DNA from: Hyaloraphidium curvatum
Lineage: Eukaryota; Monoblepharomycota; Hyaloraphidiomycetes; Hyaloraphidiales; Hyaloraphidiaceae
Direction of reading: 5' to 3'
Assembly: GCA_025558095.1 (NCBI GenBank)
Contig: JAIVFI010000003.1
Span: forward strand, 124,001 to 188,000
DNA: 64,000 nucleotides
The position numbers and the translations under genes are program-made. Positions 40,399 to 50,914 of the stretch are shown here, piece after piece. The notes below the pieces were generated by a model. The model was given only the letters and a program-made list of their open reading frames with translations, did not search any database and had not been told where the DNA came from. How positions within the stretch are numbered: the first letter of the stretch is position 1; each line of letters starts with the position of its first letter.

Positions 40399-43300
40399 AT
40401 GGGCGGCCCTCCAAAGGGCGGCCGCTGGACCGCGTCCGGGCGGGGACCGGTGTTCTGCGGGCGGCTGGGTATTGTTTCGAGCTTCCTGTTCCTGCTCATA
40501 CCCTTCTGCTGCCGGGGACCTGTGGACGGAGCAGTTGTGCAAATTGCAGCAGGATATACCCATACTTTGGCACTTCTGGACGATGGGACAGTCCGGGTTT
40601 GGGGCGGCAATGGGGACGCTCCCGCCGGCCTTTCCAATGTGCGCAGCGTTGCAACTAAGGGATGGCACAACCTCGCGCTGCTCCAGGATGGCACCGTTCG
40701 AGCTTGGGGCTCCAACACGAATGGACAGACGGACGTTCCCGCGGGGCTGTCGAATGTAAAGCAGGTTGCTACAGGAAGTGACCATTCTTTGGCTTTGTTG
40801 CAAGACGGCACGATCCGCGCTTGGGGATTTGAAGGCTACGGACAAATCAATGTACCGGTGGACCTTGGCAAGGTGGCCAAAGTGGCTGCAGGAAAGCTGC
40901 ACTCAGTTGCTTTACTGGAGGACGGCACGGTTCGTGCATGGGGCATTAGCCCTGGATATGGACAGATCAATGTTCCTCAAGGACTGAACGACGTCAGAGA
41001 CATTGTTTCCGGATGGGACTTCACTGTGGCTATTCTGCGAAACGGTAGCTTGCGGGCTTGGGGCGACGACCGTTTCCGACAGGTTCGTGATCTTCCCAAA
41101 GGTTTCGTTGATCCCATCTCCCTCGATGGCTGCGAAGATATCAATCTGGCCGTTTTACCCAATGGCACTACTGTAGGATGGGGGGATGACAGTGCTGTAC
41201 CAAAGGGTCTTGCCAGGGCGAAACAGGTTGCCACCGGCGTAGGTCACGCTGTTGTGCTGCTGCAGGATGGGACAATACGCGTATGGGGAAGCAACTATAC
41301 TGGACAACTCGCCGTACCGAGCTACCTTGGATCCGTCATCTCGAGCACCACGACGAGTACGATCAAGCCCGGATACGGCACTTCTCAAGCCAACAGCAGC
41401 TCCACCCCGGCCGGTGCAATCATTGGCGGGATACTCGGAGGTGTCTTGGCTCTCATGCTCATCATTGGGGGCACGATCTATTACCGGCGGCGCAAAGGGT
41501 CAGCTGCAGCACCGTCTGAAGACTCGGTGTCCGAGGAGGACGGCATCCACGCCGAAAGGGAAGCAAAGCAGCGAAAGGCGGCCGCGGACGCTGCTGATGA
41601 GGAGCGACGGCAACAAGAGGCCAAAAGCGAACGCCGGAAGCAGGAGGCAGCAGCAGCTGCAGCAGAAGCAGAAAGTCGGCGGAAAGAGGCTGCGCAGGCC
41701 GCGGAGGCGGAACGTCGTCGGCAGGAGGCGCTCCACGCCGCGGAGGCTGAACATCGACGCCGGGAGGCGGCTGCTGCCGCGGAAGCCGAACGTCTGCGAA
41801 AGGAGGCCGCCCAGGCGACAGAAGCAGAACGCCGCAGGCAAGAGGCGGTCAAGGCCGCGGATGCCGAACGCCGACGTCGGGAGGCGGCCGAACTTGCGGC
41901 AGCAGAGGCAGAGCGCAAGCTGCGGGAGGCCGCCAGGATCGCCGAGATCGAGCGTCGCCAGCGTGAGGAAGCCGAAGCCGAGCGTCAACGTCGGGCAGCT
42001 GAACAGGCTGAAGCTGAGCGCCAACGTCATGCGGCTGCCGCGGAATCCGAACGCCGACGCCGGGAGGCGGCCGAACTTGCAGCAGCGGAGGCAGTGCGTA
42101 AGCTGCAGGAGGCCGCCAGGATCGCCGAGATCGAGCGTCGCCAGCGGGAACAAGCCGAAGCCGACCATCAACGTCGTGCAGCTGAGCAGGCTGAAGCGGA
42201 ACGTCAACGGCTCGCGGCCGCGGCGGACGCCGAACGCCGGCGTCGGGAGGCCGCCGAGATCGCGGTTGCAGAGGCGGAACGCAAGTTGCAAGACGCTGCC
42301 AGAAATGCGGACCTCGAACGCCGCCACAGGGAAGAAGAAGATATGCGGCGGCTGGAGGAGGAACAGCGCCGTGCGGACCAGCAGCGCCAGGAAGAGGAAG
42401 CCCGCCGCGCCCAGCAGGCCCTGCGCGAGCGCGAGGCGGCCTTCCTCTCCAAGCTGCGTATCACAAAGGAAGAGCTCAGCTACTCGGAGGACGCGGTCCT
42501 CGGCCAGGGCACTTTTGGGACCGTTTACAAGGGCGTGCTGCGCGGGGCTACACCTGTCGCAGTCAAAACGATCAGGGGCAGTGTGACGCCACGGACGGTC
42601 AAGATGTTCCTGGACGAGATCCGGGTGTGGGACGGGCTGACCCAGCGCAACAGTGGGGCCGCTTGGACGCCATGGCAAATGGTATCGTGCTGACAGCTGC
42701 CGCTTGCAGTCCTCCCCCTACTGGCATTCTGCGAGGACCCACCTCTCATGATTTCGGAGCTCGTCGACGGCAGCATGCGCGACGTGCTCGACAAACGCCG
42801 GTGGGATCAGGTGCTCGGACTAAAGTACCTCCGCGGGGTGGCAGCGGGCATGGCCTACCTCCACTCGTATAGGGTGCTTCACGGGGACCTCAAGTGCGCC
42901 AACATCATGATCGGTGGGCTCGCGTGGCCCGTGGGCCCGGTAGGCATGCACATCTCACCCCGGGCCACGTCAGACCACGACATCCCCAAGATCGCCGACT
43001 TTGGCCTCGCCAAGGTCCGCACGCACCTCTCTCTGGGCACCACCAGCGGCGATGGCGATGCCGGGGGCTCCGCAAGCGGCACCCCGCCCTTCATGGCCCC
43101 GGAGCTGTGGCGCGGAGGCAAGCTCCGCCCGCCTGTGGACGTGTACGCATTCGCCATGGTGTGCTACGAGGTCGTCGACGAAGGTGGGTACCCCTTTCAA
43201 GGGCTGGGTGCACTGCTGGTGGGTGGCTTGCGCCGTCTGGGTCCGGCCGGGTCTTCACTGATCTCGGCAGATCCGGGAGGCTGTCAAGCAAGGAGATCGG

Positions 43301-43420
43301 CCCGAGCGCCCCGATGCCGTCGACGACAGGATGTGGACTCTCATGCAGCGCATGTGGGCGCAAAACCAGGCGGAAAGGCCGACCTTTGTCGAGGTGTGCG
43401 CGGAAATGGAGGGGTGGTAG
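40399..43420 (+). CDS. Receptor-like kinase: RCC1 ectodomain, TM, coiled coil, TKL-type kinase
   Basis: Three exons (40399-42652, 42710-43218, 43271-43420; introns 57 and 52 bp) give 970 residues. A signal peptide (LGIVSSFLFLLIPFCC) precedes about seven RCC1-type blades (repeats of H.LALL.DGTVRAWG...GQ..VP; residues ~45-320). One membrane segment (AIIGGILGGVLALMLIIGG, ~340-360) follows and a very long Ala/Glu/Arg helix (~385-690) with 61-residue repeats. The kinase (~693-968) has GQGTFGTVYKG, AVKTI, HGDLKCAN, DFGLAKV, GTPPFMAPE, DVYAFAMVCYEV and ERPTF. All core residues are kept, but the catalytic loop is HGD rather than HRD, a non-RD kinase. The layout recalls plant receptor kinases. It probably senses an extracellular ligand through the propeller. 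Confidence 0.9.
41881..42370 (+). repeat. 183-bp coding repeat (61 residues) in the receptor's helix
   Basis: The units start at 41881, 42064 and 42247, each 183 bp (REAAELAAAEAERKLREAAR and its variants); the third is incomplete. Upstream (about 41640-41880) are shorter AEAERRRQEA-type units of roughly 18 residues. The result is an E/A/R-rich stretch predicted as a long single helix or coiled coil. Confidence 0.85.
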
Positions 43421-43756
43421 CCATGGGCCGTCCTGGAACCGAGCGCGATTCCTGCCAGGGCCGGAAACCGCGATGCTCCGAAGGGACGCGGCGCGGAGAA
43501 GGGGGGGCGTCGAGAGGTATCTATAGACACCTTGGCCGGCTTCTGCGCCGCGATACAGAATGCAAATTTTCGTTCTCCTCAAGATCCCTCCGCGCTGGGT
43601 CTTGCTGGCCCTCGAACGCGCACGCCCGGATCTACCACGACGGCTGCACCCTGACCCCGGCCCCCTCGACGATCCTGCGGATTTGCCGGGGGGGGGGGGG
43701 GGGGGGGGCGGGGGGGGGGGGGGTAGGGGAAAAAGGAGGGGAGAAAGCAGGGGAGG
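43421..43756. other. Convergent intergenic region
   Basis: 336 bases between the stops of the receptor kinase (+) and the UNC-93-like gene (-). Apart from the poly-G tract nothing was recognised; it should hold both 3' UTRs. Confidence 0.5.
43688..43723. repeat. Poly-G tract
   Basis: 21 G, one C, then 14 G on the plus strand, followed by TAGGGGAAAAAGGAGGGG. It lies just past the 3' end of the convergent UNC-93-like gene, in the gap after the receptor kinase. It could form a G-quadruplex. Its exact length is doubtful because such runs are error-prone. Confidence 0.8.
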
Positions 43757-45376
43757 CTAGTTCTGCGCTTCCCCGTCCTTCCGGGCCTCGTTCTCTTCCC
43801 TCGCGAGCTCCCGGTGCACCATCACCGCACACCCCGCGTACGCGAGGAACGCCGCAGCGTTGAAGACCATCAGCGCCGCCCACCACCCCTCGCTCCCCTG
43901 CCACGGCTCCGTAGGCCTCGTCATCCGCGCCGCGATGCTCATCGGCACGAATCCCAGCAGGCAGTTTGCCGCCTTGTACGTCGCGAAGAGCGTCGACGCC
44001 TTGGGCGCCGGGAAACCCCCTGGGCGGGGGCGGCGCCGGGAGGACAGCAGCATGAGGAGGATGTTGAGGGCATTGTTGAGGGTGGCGTCGAACAGGCCGC
44101 CAAAGACGCCGGCAAAGGCGAGCGCGGCGACGCGGGAGGGGGAACCGCCGGGGCCCAGGAGGCCTGAGGTGAGGGAGCCCACGAGGGCGTATTCGCCGGC
44201 CAGGAAGACGGCGAGGAAGGGGAGAGCGACGGCCCAGCCGATGGGCCAGCCGAGCATGCGCGCCGAGAAGGGCGCCGAGACGGTCGAGGCGGCCGAGTAG
44301 CAGAGGAAGACGATGCTGAGCGTCCGGGGCCCGCCATCGCCGGGGGCCAGCGCGTAAGGGAGCACGCCAAAGTTGAAAACCTGCGTGCAGGATTGGAGGA
44401 TAAAGAGGGGGAGGAGGAGCGCGATCAGGCGGGTGAAGATGAGGCGGCGGAGGGCGGCCATGTCCCGCTGGAGGTCCGCAATGGCCTGTGCCGCGCGGCC
44501 GGGCTGCTTGCCGTCTGTCGCGGCAGCTGAGAGCCGCGCGTCCTCCCGGTACGCCGGATCCGCGAGGAAGAGAAGGACGAGCGCGACGACGCTGATCCCG
44601 ACAAAGGTCCACACCATGACGTCGGTCGACGAGCCGCTGCCGAGGATGGCTAGCCCGATCGAGTTGCCCAGGATTCCCGAGACGTTGAACAGCGCCCAAA
44701 AGGTGCCGTTGGCCGTCGACACGGCCTTTTGGATGGCCTGGTCGGCGCTGTCCGCCTCACCGTCCTGTACGCCGGCGTTCTTCCTCGCGACCGAGCCCAA
44801 GAACACGCCCTGGTTCACCCATAGGAGCGCTGCGCCGATGCCCATGGTCGCGCTCGAGGCCAGCAGGAACGCCGAGTTCTTGACGCCGACGCTAACCATG
44901 AACAGCACATACAAGGACGCCCCCACGACCATGGCCAGCCTCGAGTCGCCGCCCAGAGGCGGTAGCGAGCTCAGCGTCGGCGCAAGCAATGACGCGACAC
45001 CGAAGAACCCGTAAATCAAGGCCAGTGAGAAGAAGCCGTCATCGGGGAACAGCGTCGTGAGGAAGGCCTGCACGATCCCATATGCCAGGAAAAGCAGGCA
45101 GAACGCCGCACCGAGGTGGGCAGAGTCAAAAATCAACGGCCGCACGCCGCATTTTGTCCGCAAGCAGGTTCGCCGTTTCTCCGGTGGCGGTGGGGCGGGC
45201 AGCTCGGTGGCGAAGCTCTCGGATTTCCTCCGGCCGTCATTTGCGTCGTCCACGCCGACCAGCGCACGGCTGTCTTCCGAGTCCCGCCGCGATCCCGGCC
45301 GGCTCGAACGGGGCGAGACGGCGCCGAGGGCCTCGGTGAGCGAGGGAATGAGGATTGAGGATGGTCGCCGCTCCAT
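43757..45376 (-). CDS. UNC-93-like MFS membrane protein
   Basis: Single-exon, 539 residues. A ~75-residue Ser/Arg-rich cytoplasmic tail precedes about 12 membrane segments. FLAYGIVQAFLTTLFPDDGF and ALIYGFFGVASLLAPTLSS match the start of UNC-93/MFSD11 proteins. MGIGAALLWVNQGVFLGSVA is the family signature after TM4, and NGTFWALFNVSGILGNSIG is also characteristic. GVFGGLFDATLNNALN and GFVPMSIAARM fall in the C-terminal half. UNC-93 relatives are regulators of ion channels or trafficking chaperones in animals; fungal members have no settled role. It is head-to-head with the GT34 gene, 168 bp apart, so the two may share a promoter. Confidence 0.85.
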   Translation of the reverse strand: MERRPSSILIPSLTEALGAVSPRSSRPGSRRDSEDSRALVGVDDANDGRRKSESFATELPAPPPPEKRRTCLRTKCGVRPLIFDSAHLGAAFCLLFLAYGIVQAFLTTLFPDDGFFSLALIYGFFGVASLLAPTLSSLPPLGGDSRLAMVVGASLYVLFMVSVGVKNSAFLLASSATMGIGAALLWVNQGVFLGSVARKNAGVQDGEADSADQAIQKAVSTANGTFWALFNVSGILGNSIGLAILGSGSSTDVMVWTFVGISVVALVLLFLADPAYREDARLSAAATDGKQPGRAAQAIADLQRDMAALRRLIFTRLIALLLPLFILQSCTQVFNFGVLPYALAPGDGGPRTLSIVFLCYSAASTVSAPFSARMLGWPIGWAVALPFLAVFLAGEYALVGSLTSGLLGPGGSPSRVAALAFAGVFGGLFDATLNNALNILLMLLSSRRRPRPGGFPAPKASTLFATYKAANCLLGFVPMSIAARMTRPTEPWQGSEGWWAALMVFNAAAFLAYAGCAVMVHRELAREENEARKDGEAQN

Positions 45377-45544
45377 GGCGGAAACCGGCTCCTCCCCGGC
45401 GGACCGCCCGGCCGACGAATCGGAGAGGTTCGAAACGAGATAAAAGCAGCCCTAGAGCATCAAGCAGGCCCTGCGCCGTACACAGGAGTGGTCCACGAAG
45501 CGTCCCAGAAAGTCCCTTTCAAATTCCCAGCTCCGCTTCCGCTG

Positions 45545-46931
45545 ATGCGGAGACCGCGGTGGACGCGTCCCCGCCACGGCGTCCTCCGCATGCTTTTGGC
45601 ATTCTTCACGCGGCTGCTGAGCCTGCGGAGGTGGCCGCCGCTGGCGCTCTTTCGGCGGATAGCCGCGCTGCTGAACCTGCTGCCCGAACGGAGGCGACAC
45701 CGCGAAGGCCTGCTTTCAAAGGACAAACACGACGATCAAGACGACGATGAGAGCACATTCTCGCTGTCGCTCATGTCTTTTGCGTGGCTTGCCGGACTGC
45801 TCTTTGCCTTTTTCGCGATCCGCGGATGGCTGTCTCCCGCGTTGCCGCCGATCCTCCCCGGCGACGCGGCCTGGGCCGAGAAGCTCTTCCCCGCCGGCGT
45901 GCCGAACATGGTGATCGTCACCCCGGTGCTCTTCCCCAAGGGCGCCCCGGAGCACGTGGAACGGACGCTCGCAAACCACGAGGCCTACGCGCAAAGGCAC
46001 GGCTACGGCCGCGTGGTGCTGTCGGAGGACATGGTGCCGCATTTCGCGCACGCGGACGAGATGGTCGCGCGGCCGAGGCACCCCGTGTGGTACAAGATCA
46101 CCGGGGCCATGTTCGTCCTGCGTGCGCTGCGGGCCGCAGAGGGCCGGGACCCGGCCAAGCGGACGTGGCTCTGGCTCCTGGACTCGGACACGGTCTTCAC
46201 CAACATGTCCATGTCTTTCTTTGACGCGCTGCCGGAGCTAAAGGAGCGTCCACGGCGGTGGGAGACGGTCCTGAGCAAGGACATGAACGGGCTGAACGCG
46301 GGGAGCTGGATCGTGGCGGCGGACGGGTGGAGCGAGCTGCTGCTGGACAGGGTGTGGAAGAACGAGGTCACGGGGAGTCTGTTCCGGGGTGGGCTGCCCG
46401 CTGTGCGCGCTGGCGGGGACCGGGCTCCTGACAGCGTACACGCGAGCAGAGCAGGAGGCGCTGAAGCAGATCTACGCCAACGATGCCAACGTCGGGTACA
46501 GGTTTCTGATCGTCGCGCAGCACCGCATCAACGCCTGTAGGCACACGAGGCTGCTCTTGTCGGGGACCTTCTTGCCTAGCGGCGCCCAAACCCCCCAGAT
46601 CCGGCAGACTACTGGAACATGATCGACTCGCGCAACTCCCGTCCTTGGAAGCCCGGAGACTACAGTGGGCTCCCGGATTCCCCCTTTCCCCGCCCATTGT
46701 CTCACGCGCTTCCCAGTCGTCCACTTCCCCAACTGCGACGGCCAACCCCCTCCCCGCCCCAACTGCACCGAGCGCACGCGGTACTACCTCCTCTCGGACG
46801 CCGAGCGGGTTGCGGACGACCAGAAGACGGGGAGGGCTGACAGGTGGGAGATGCAGAAGGCGGCGGCGGCGATGGTGGCCAAGGGTTTCAACCTGGAGGG
46901 GTTGTTGCCGAACAAGATCCCATTCAACTGA
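45545..46931 (+). CDS. Glycosyltransferase family 34 (GMA12/MNN10-like)
   Basis: Four exons (45545-46388, 46450-46536, 46608-46664, 46717-46931; introns 61, 71, 52 bp), 400 residues. It is a type II membrane protein: basic N-tail, then a membrane segment (SFAWLAGLLFAFFAIRGWL, ~residues 75-95), then the Golgi-luminal catalytic domain. MVIVTPVLFP, HPVWYKITGAMFVLRAL, WLWLLDSDTVFTNM (the DxD metal/UDP-sugar site), DMNGLNAGSWIV and GDYIVHFPNC are the conserved blocks of the alpha-1,2-galactosyl/alpha-1,6-mannosyltransferase family. It likely adds mannose or galactose to cell-wall glycans. The four-exon model restores QHRINAYYWN and DYIVHF across junctions, which supports it. An upstream open frame without ATG was not included. 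Confidence 0.88.
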
Positions 46932-47033
46932 TGCGTCGTTGCGGTGCGGGGGACCGTTGTCGTTCCATAATCCAAGGACAAGGCTAGGGCCCCATCTCTA
47001 GCTCTAAATCGGCCCCTCCGAATGCGTCGGCCA

Positions 47034-48752
47034 CTATACCTTGGCCTCCGACGAGGGGACTGCTCCTAGCTTCTCCGCTTTCTCACCGTAGAGCGCCTCG
47101 TAGCGCATCTCGAGCTCCGCTGCCTCTTCGTGCGACACGAGCCGCTGCGGCCCGCGGAACCACTTGCGGCCTGACGCGAACCAGCCGAGCACCGAAAGCA
47201 GCGTGATGGCGCCGATCATGACCGGAGCGACTGCGGGCGGTTAGCTGCCGGCTCGCGGCGGCATGCCAGAACGTCACTTACAGTTGAAGTTGGCCGGCGT
47301 GACGGGCCAGTACTGGGGCAAGCACAGCACGACGAACAGCACCGAGATCCAAAGGCACACGAACCACCCCAGCGGCTCGGATAGCTTGCCCAGGTTCCAC
47401 TCGCCCGGCTTGAACGCTGCACGTCCGACGGTGAGCTTGCCGAGCACGGGAATGATGTAGGAGGTGTCGACGGCGATCGTCGCGGCCGACGCGAGGGCGT
47501 AGAAGGCGATCGGCGAGCCCAGCACTGGCAGAAGGAGGAGGATGGAGAGCGCCGCGCACAGCCACTGAGCGCGGACGGGGAGCTTGGCGGCCGACATTTT
47601 GTGCCAGTAGTCGGAGAAGGGCAAGATCCGGTCCCGCGAGACGGCGTAGGTGATGCGGGAGATACTCATGGCGCAGGCCACGGTGCACATCCACGAGACC
47701 AGGAAGAGGAAGCACATGAAGGCCGCGGCGCCCTGCTGCCCCACGGTCTGAACAAAGAGCGTCGCGATGGGCTGGGGGTACTGGTAGGCGATGATCTCGT
47801 CCATGTCCTGGATGGAAAAGAGGAGCACGAGCAGCAGGGAAAAGGAGCCGATGAAGGCCATCCCTACGGCGGTGTACATGCCGCGGGAAGCCGTCTTGGC
47901 GGCGCCCTCGGTCTCTTCAGCGACGTGGGCCGAGGCGTCGTAGCCGTAGCTGGGCGAACGCGGTGATCAGCGGCTCCGTCATTGTGTGCGGCGGAGTTCG
48001 AGCACTTACAAGGTCCAGGCGGGGAACAGGAGGGCGATCAGCCACACGTAGGCCTTCCCGTTGGCCTCGCCGAACTGCTCCGTCGCCCCCGTGTAGTCCT
48101 GAAACTGCAGCATGATGGAGGCCGGCTGCCACTGGGGCACCTTGGCGGGCAGCCAGGTCATGAGCAGCACGAAGACGAGGATGTTCAATCCGGAGGAAAT
48201 GCGATAGAACCAGACCAGGAACTCCTCCGAAATCACGTTCATCAGGGTGGTCGTTACGCACCACACGCAGTCCAGGAGGAACTGCTTCCACAGAGCGTTG
48301 TCGTAGTCCGGGTTCAGGATCATGATGGCCGAGACGAGAAAGGTCGTGGCATTGTGGCACATGGCCGGGAAGGTGACGAGCCAGCCGCACCAGGACCACC
48401 AGGCGGTGAGCCACGAGAGGAAGGGGCCCCAGCGGTCGCCGCCGAGGCGCGCCGACCAGAAGTAAATTCCGCCGGCGGTGGGCATGGAGGAGCAGATTTC
48501 CGCGAGCACGAGGGCCGTGCACATCGCGCAGCAGCCGATGAGGATCCAGTTGATCCAGGCGGCCATGGGGCCGCCGGCAACCATGGCAAAGCCGAACATG
48601 GCCGGCAGGCCGTTGACAAAGGCGATAGTGGAGAAGGACGCGGCGAAGTTTTCGAAGACGCCGAGTTTGCGCTCGAATTCCTGCCGGTAGCCCAGTTTCG
48701 CGAGCTGCAGGGCGTCCTTGTCGACGTGCGCCGGCGTGTCGACGGGCTCCAT
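47034..48752 (-). CDS. APC-family amino acid/GABA/choline permease
   Basis: Three exons (48752-48010, 47949-47282, 47230-47034; introns 60 and 51 bp), 535 residues, the usual size. QEFERKLGVFENFAASFSTIA and AEICSSMPTAGGIYFWSARL are the fungal ACT-subfamily hallmarks around TM1-TM3. FPAWTFYGYDASAHVAEET lies across intron 1 and is the TM6-TM7 signature (usually WTISGFDA...HLSEE). SRDRILPFSDYWHKM precedes TM9. This group includes GABA (Uga4), choline (Hnm1) and general amino-acid carriers; the substrate is not determined. Both introns use GTAAGT donors, unlike almost all others in the window. Confidence 0.9.
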
Positions 48753-49381
48753 GTCTTCAGGCCGCGTTCGCTGTTCCGGGAACGCTTCGAGAGTTGGGGT
48801 CGCGTGCGCTTGCGTGCGCGAACTGTATACGTCCGCACGGCCGCTGGGTGTTCCGGCGGGCGGAGAGGCGATTCAGCTCCACGTGCGCCGGTGCGTTCGC
48901 GCGCTGCAATGTGTTTGTGGTGTTCCCGGTGGCGTTCGGGGGATTGGGGATTCGGGGCCGACAGAAAACCGTGGACGGCTCCCGGATTTTTCCGACTGAC
49001 TTTGACTCGCAAAATTGCAGCACTTGACCTCCAACACCACACTTATTCAACTCTCAATGCTCTCACGACCTCAAGTAATGTTTTCCGCTTGCCGCCGAAG
49101 CGGCTTGTGCGGGATCTGGGCCTTCTGATTGGATTGAGTCAAGTGCCGAAGTTGTTGGGGGCAAAGCCAAATCACAAGCGAACTTGAAGGCACGGAGGTT
49201 AACATCGGAGGCAGTGGATGGATGCAACGCACATGAGAAGCCGGATGCTTCGGCTGGCAGCCTGTTCCGTACTTCGAAGCTAGAAGTCTGGGCTGTCGCG
49301 GCCGGATTGTTTGTTCTTTGTTTACAAGGCACCGTCTCCCTCAACAACTCCCTGTCCTTCTTCCAGCCCCCGGCAAAAGCG
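48753..49381. promoter_or_regulatory. Divergent intergenic region, permease / MYND gene
   Basis: 629 bases between the permease start and the MYND protein start. The part near 49020-49200 is AT-richer than its surroundings. An open frame runs through 49184-49381 without ATG and joins the MYND frame. No TATA box, repeat or RNA gene was recognised. Confidence 0.4.
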
Positions 49382-50698
49382 ATGGAGGCCAAGTCTCATG
49401 CCGCCGACATCATGTCCTCGGTTCCTGCGGGCTCACCCTGGGCGCGCTTCGACGTGGAGCGGTTCCTGGGCGACGTGAAGACCGTTGACCGCAAGGCTCG
49501 GAAGCTCGCGGACAAGGTCGTCGGCGCTTCGCCGGCGATCAAGCCGGCCCGCGACGTACTCATTGCCTCTGCGACGCTCGCCGAAGATCTCCGCGGGCTC
49601 GAGCTGCTGTGTGCCGCGTTCACGGGCCGGGTGAAGGACACGCCGCGTGCCGCGGTGGCCCACTGCTTCGCAGGGGCGGTGCCGAACGGCCCTGCGCCGC
49701 CCGAGCTGCAGAGCCGTGTGCTGCTCGCCGCATACCGCATCGTGGGGGGCACGGCGATCCGGCTCCTGTGCGCATACACAGACCCTGTGCTGCGCAAGCA
49801 TTGGGGCCTGGACGACCTTCGGGCTTGGTCCTACAAGGGCACCGACCAGGCCGCCGCAACCGCCAATTTTGACGTGGCTCGCCGCTCCTACAGCAAGGCG
49901 AGGTTGGACCGCGAGAACGCCTTTTTCGGCTGCTTCCGCAACCCCGCCCTGTTCTCCGCGCACCTGCTGCTCCAGCTCACCTGGTCGCCAGCTGTCAAGC
50001 AGCGGCTAGCAGAAAGCCCTGGACTGTTGGATCGCCTCGCGCTGGCTCCGCTCGCGGACCCTTCCTACTACGAGGTGACGATCCTCGCGGACCCGACCCT
50101 GAGCCAGCCATCGCTCGGTCCGGGGGGCATCATGCGCATCCCGGCCCGCGCCATCTGGGAAATGAGCGTTGGAACGGTGCAGCAAAACTCGCAGGTGTTC
50201 CTGGCCTTCTTTACGGATTTGGTGCGGCGAAAGGGCAAATCTTACCGGGCCCACCACGCCTCCCTGGTGCAGCGGGGCCTCACCCCGGCAGGAACCCTCG
50301 CCGCAGCCGTGCTGATGCGCTTTGCCTCGGCGGTGACCGAGTCCGGCCTCAAAGGCCACGACCTCCCCGTGGCGGGCATAACCGCCCAGTTTACCGCGGT
50401 CAGCATACTGCAGGCCCTCGCAGACGAGGGCGCCAGTGTGGACGCCAAAGCGGCTGACATGTTCGCGGGAGCGGCTCGGATGATCAAGCAGAACGACAGG
50501 GATGAGAACGGGGAGGCGATGGCGATGGACTGGTGCGACGCGTGCGGTGCAGGGGGGAAAGACGAGGAGCTCAAGCGCTGCGTGAGGTGCAAGGTCGCGC
50601 GATACTGCTCGCCGGCGTGCCAGAAGGCGGATTGGATCAAGGGGCACAGGGACGAGTGCGCGGACGCGATGTTGCCGGAACCGGCGCTGGGTTCTTGA
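49382..50698 (+). CDS. MYND zinc-finger protein, intact copy
   Basis: Single-exon, 438 residues from ATG 49382. The tandem copy downstream starts at the equivalent ATG before SSVP..SPWARFDV, which supports a start near here (alternative 49412). The body is helical with no known domain (LLAAYRIVGGTAIRLLCAYTDPVL, LLLQLTWSPAVKQRLAES, RRKGKSYRAHHASLVQRGLTPA). The C-terminal MYND finger (nt ~50531-50655) has WCDACG, RCVRCKVARYCSPACQ, ADW and HRDEC, with all eight ligands. MYND fingers bind proline-rich peptides and occur in many fungal signalling and chromatin proteins. Such body-plus-MYND genes are often expanded in fungi; the role here is unknown. Confidence 0.78.
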   Translation: MEAKSHAADIMSSVPAGSPWARFDVERFLGDVKTVDRKARKLADKVVGASPAIKPARDVLIASATLAEDLRGLELLCAAFTGRVKDTPRAAVAHCFAGAVPNGPAPPELQSRVLLAAYRIVGGTAIRLLCAYTDPVLRKHWGLDDLRAWSYKGTDQAAATANFDVARRSYSKARLDRENAFFGCFRNPALFSAHLLLQLTWSPAVKQRLAESPGLLDRLALAPLADPSYYEVTILADPTLSQPSLGPGGIMRIPARAIWEMSVGTVQQNSQVFLAFFTDLVRRKGKSYRAHHASLVQRGLTPAGTLAAAVLMRFASAVTESGLKGHDLPVAGITAQFTAVSILQALADEGASVDAKAADMFAGAARMIKQNDRDENGEAMAMDWCDACGAGGKDEELKRCVRCKVARYCSPACQKADWIKGHRDECADAMLPEPALGS

Positions 50699-50914
50699 GG
50701 ACATCATATTGAGGAATCACATCGATGTGGAGTTGAATTTTGTTGATCATTGTTGCATCTCATTGTCGAGCCAAATCGTTTCGTTGGTGTCGGACTCCCT
50801 GAGCGCCCCGAGGTCTCCGAGTGATGAGTTGACACGGCCAGCTTGTCGGAGTCCCCGCCCACAAACACGAGCAGGACATGAGCTTCTGTCAGCTTCAACT
50901 CGGCTGACACGGAC

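Noticed and set aside
49184-49381. N-terminal extension of the MYND protein with a hydrophobic stretch
   Set aside because: There is no ATG in this part, and the tandem copy supports the start at about 49382.
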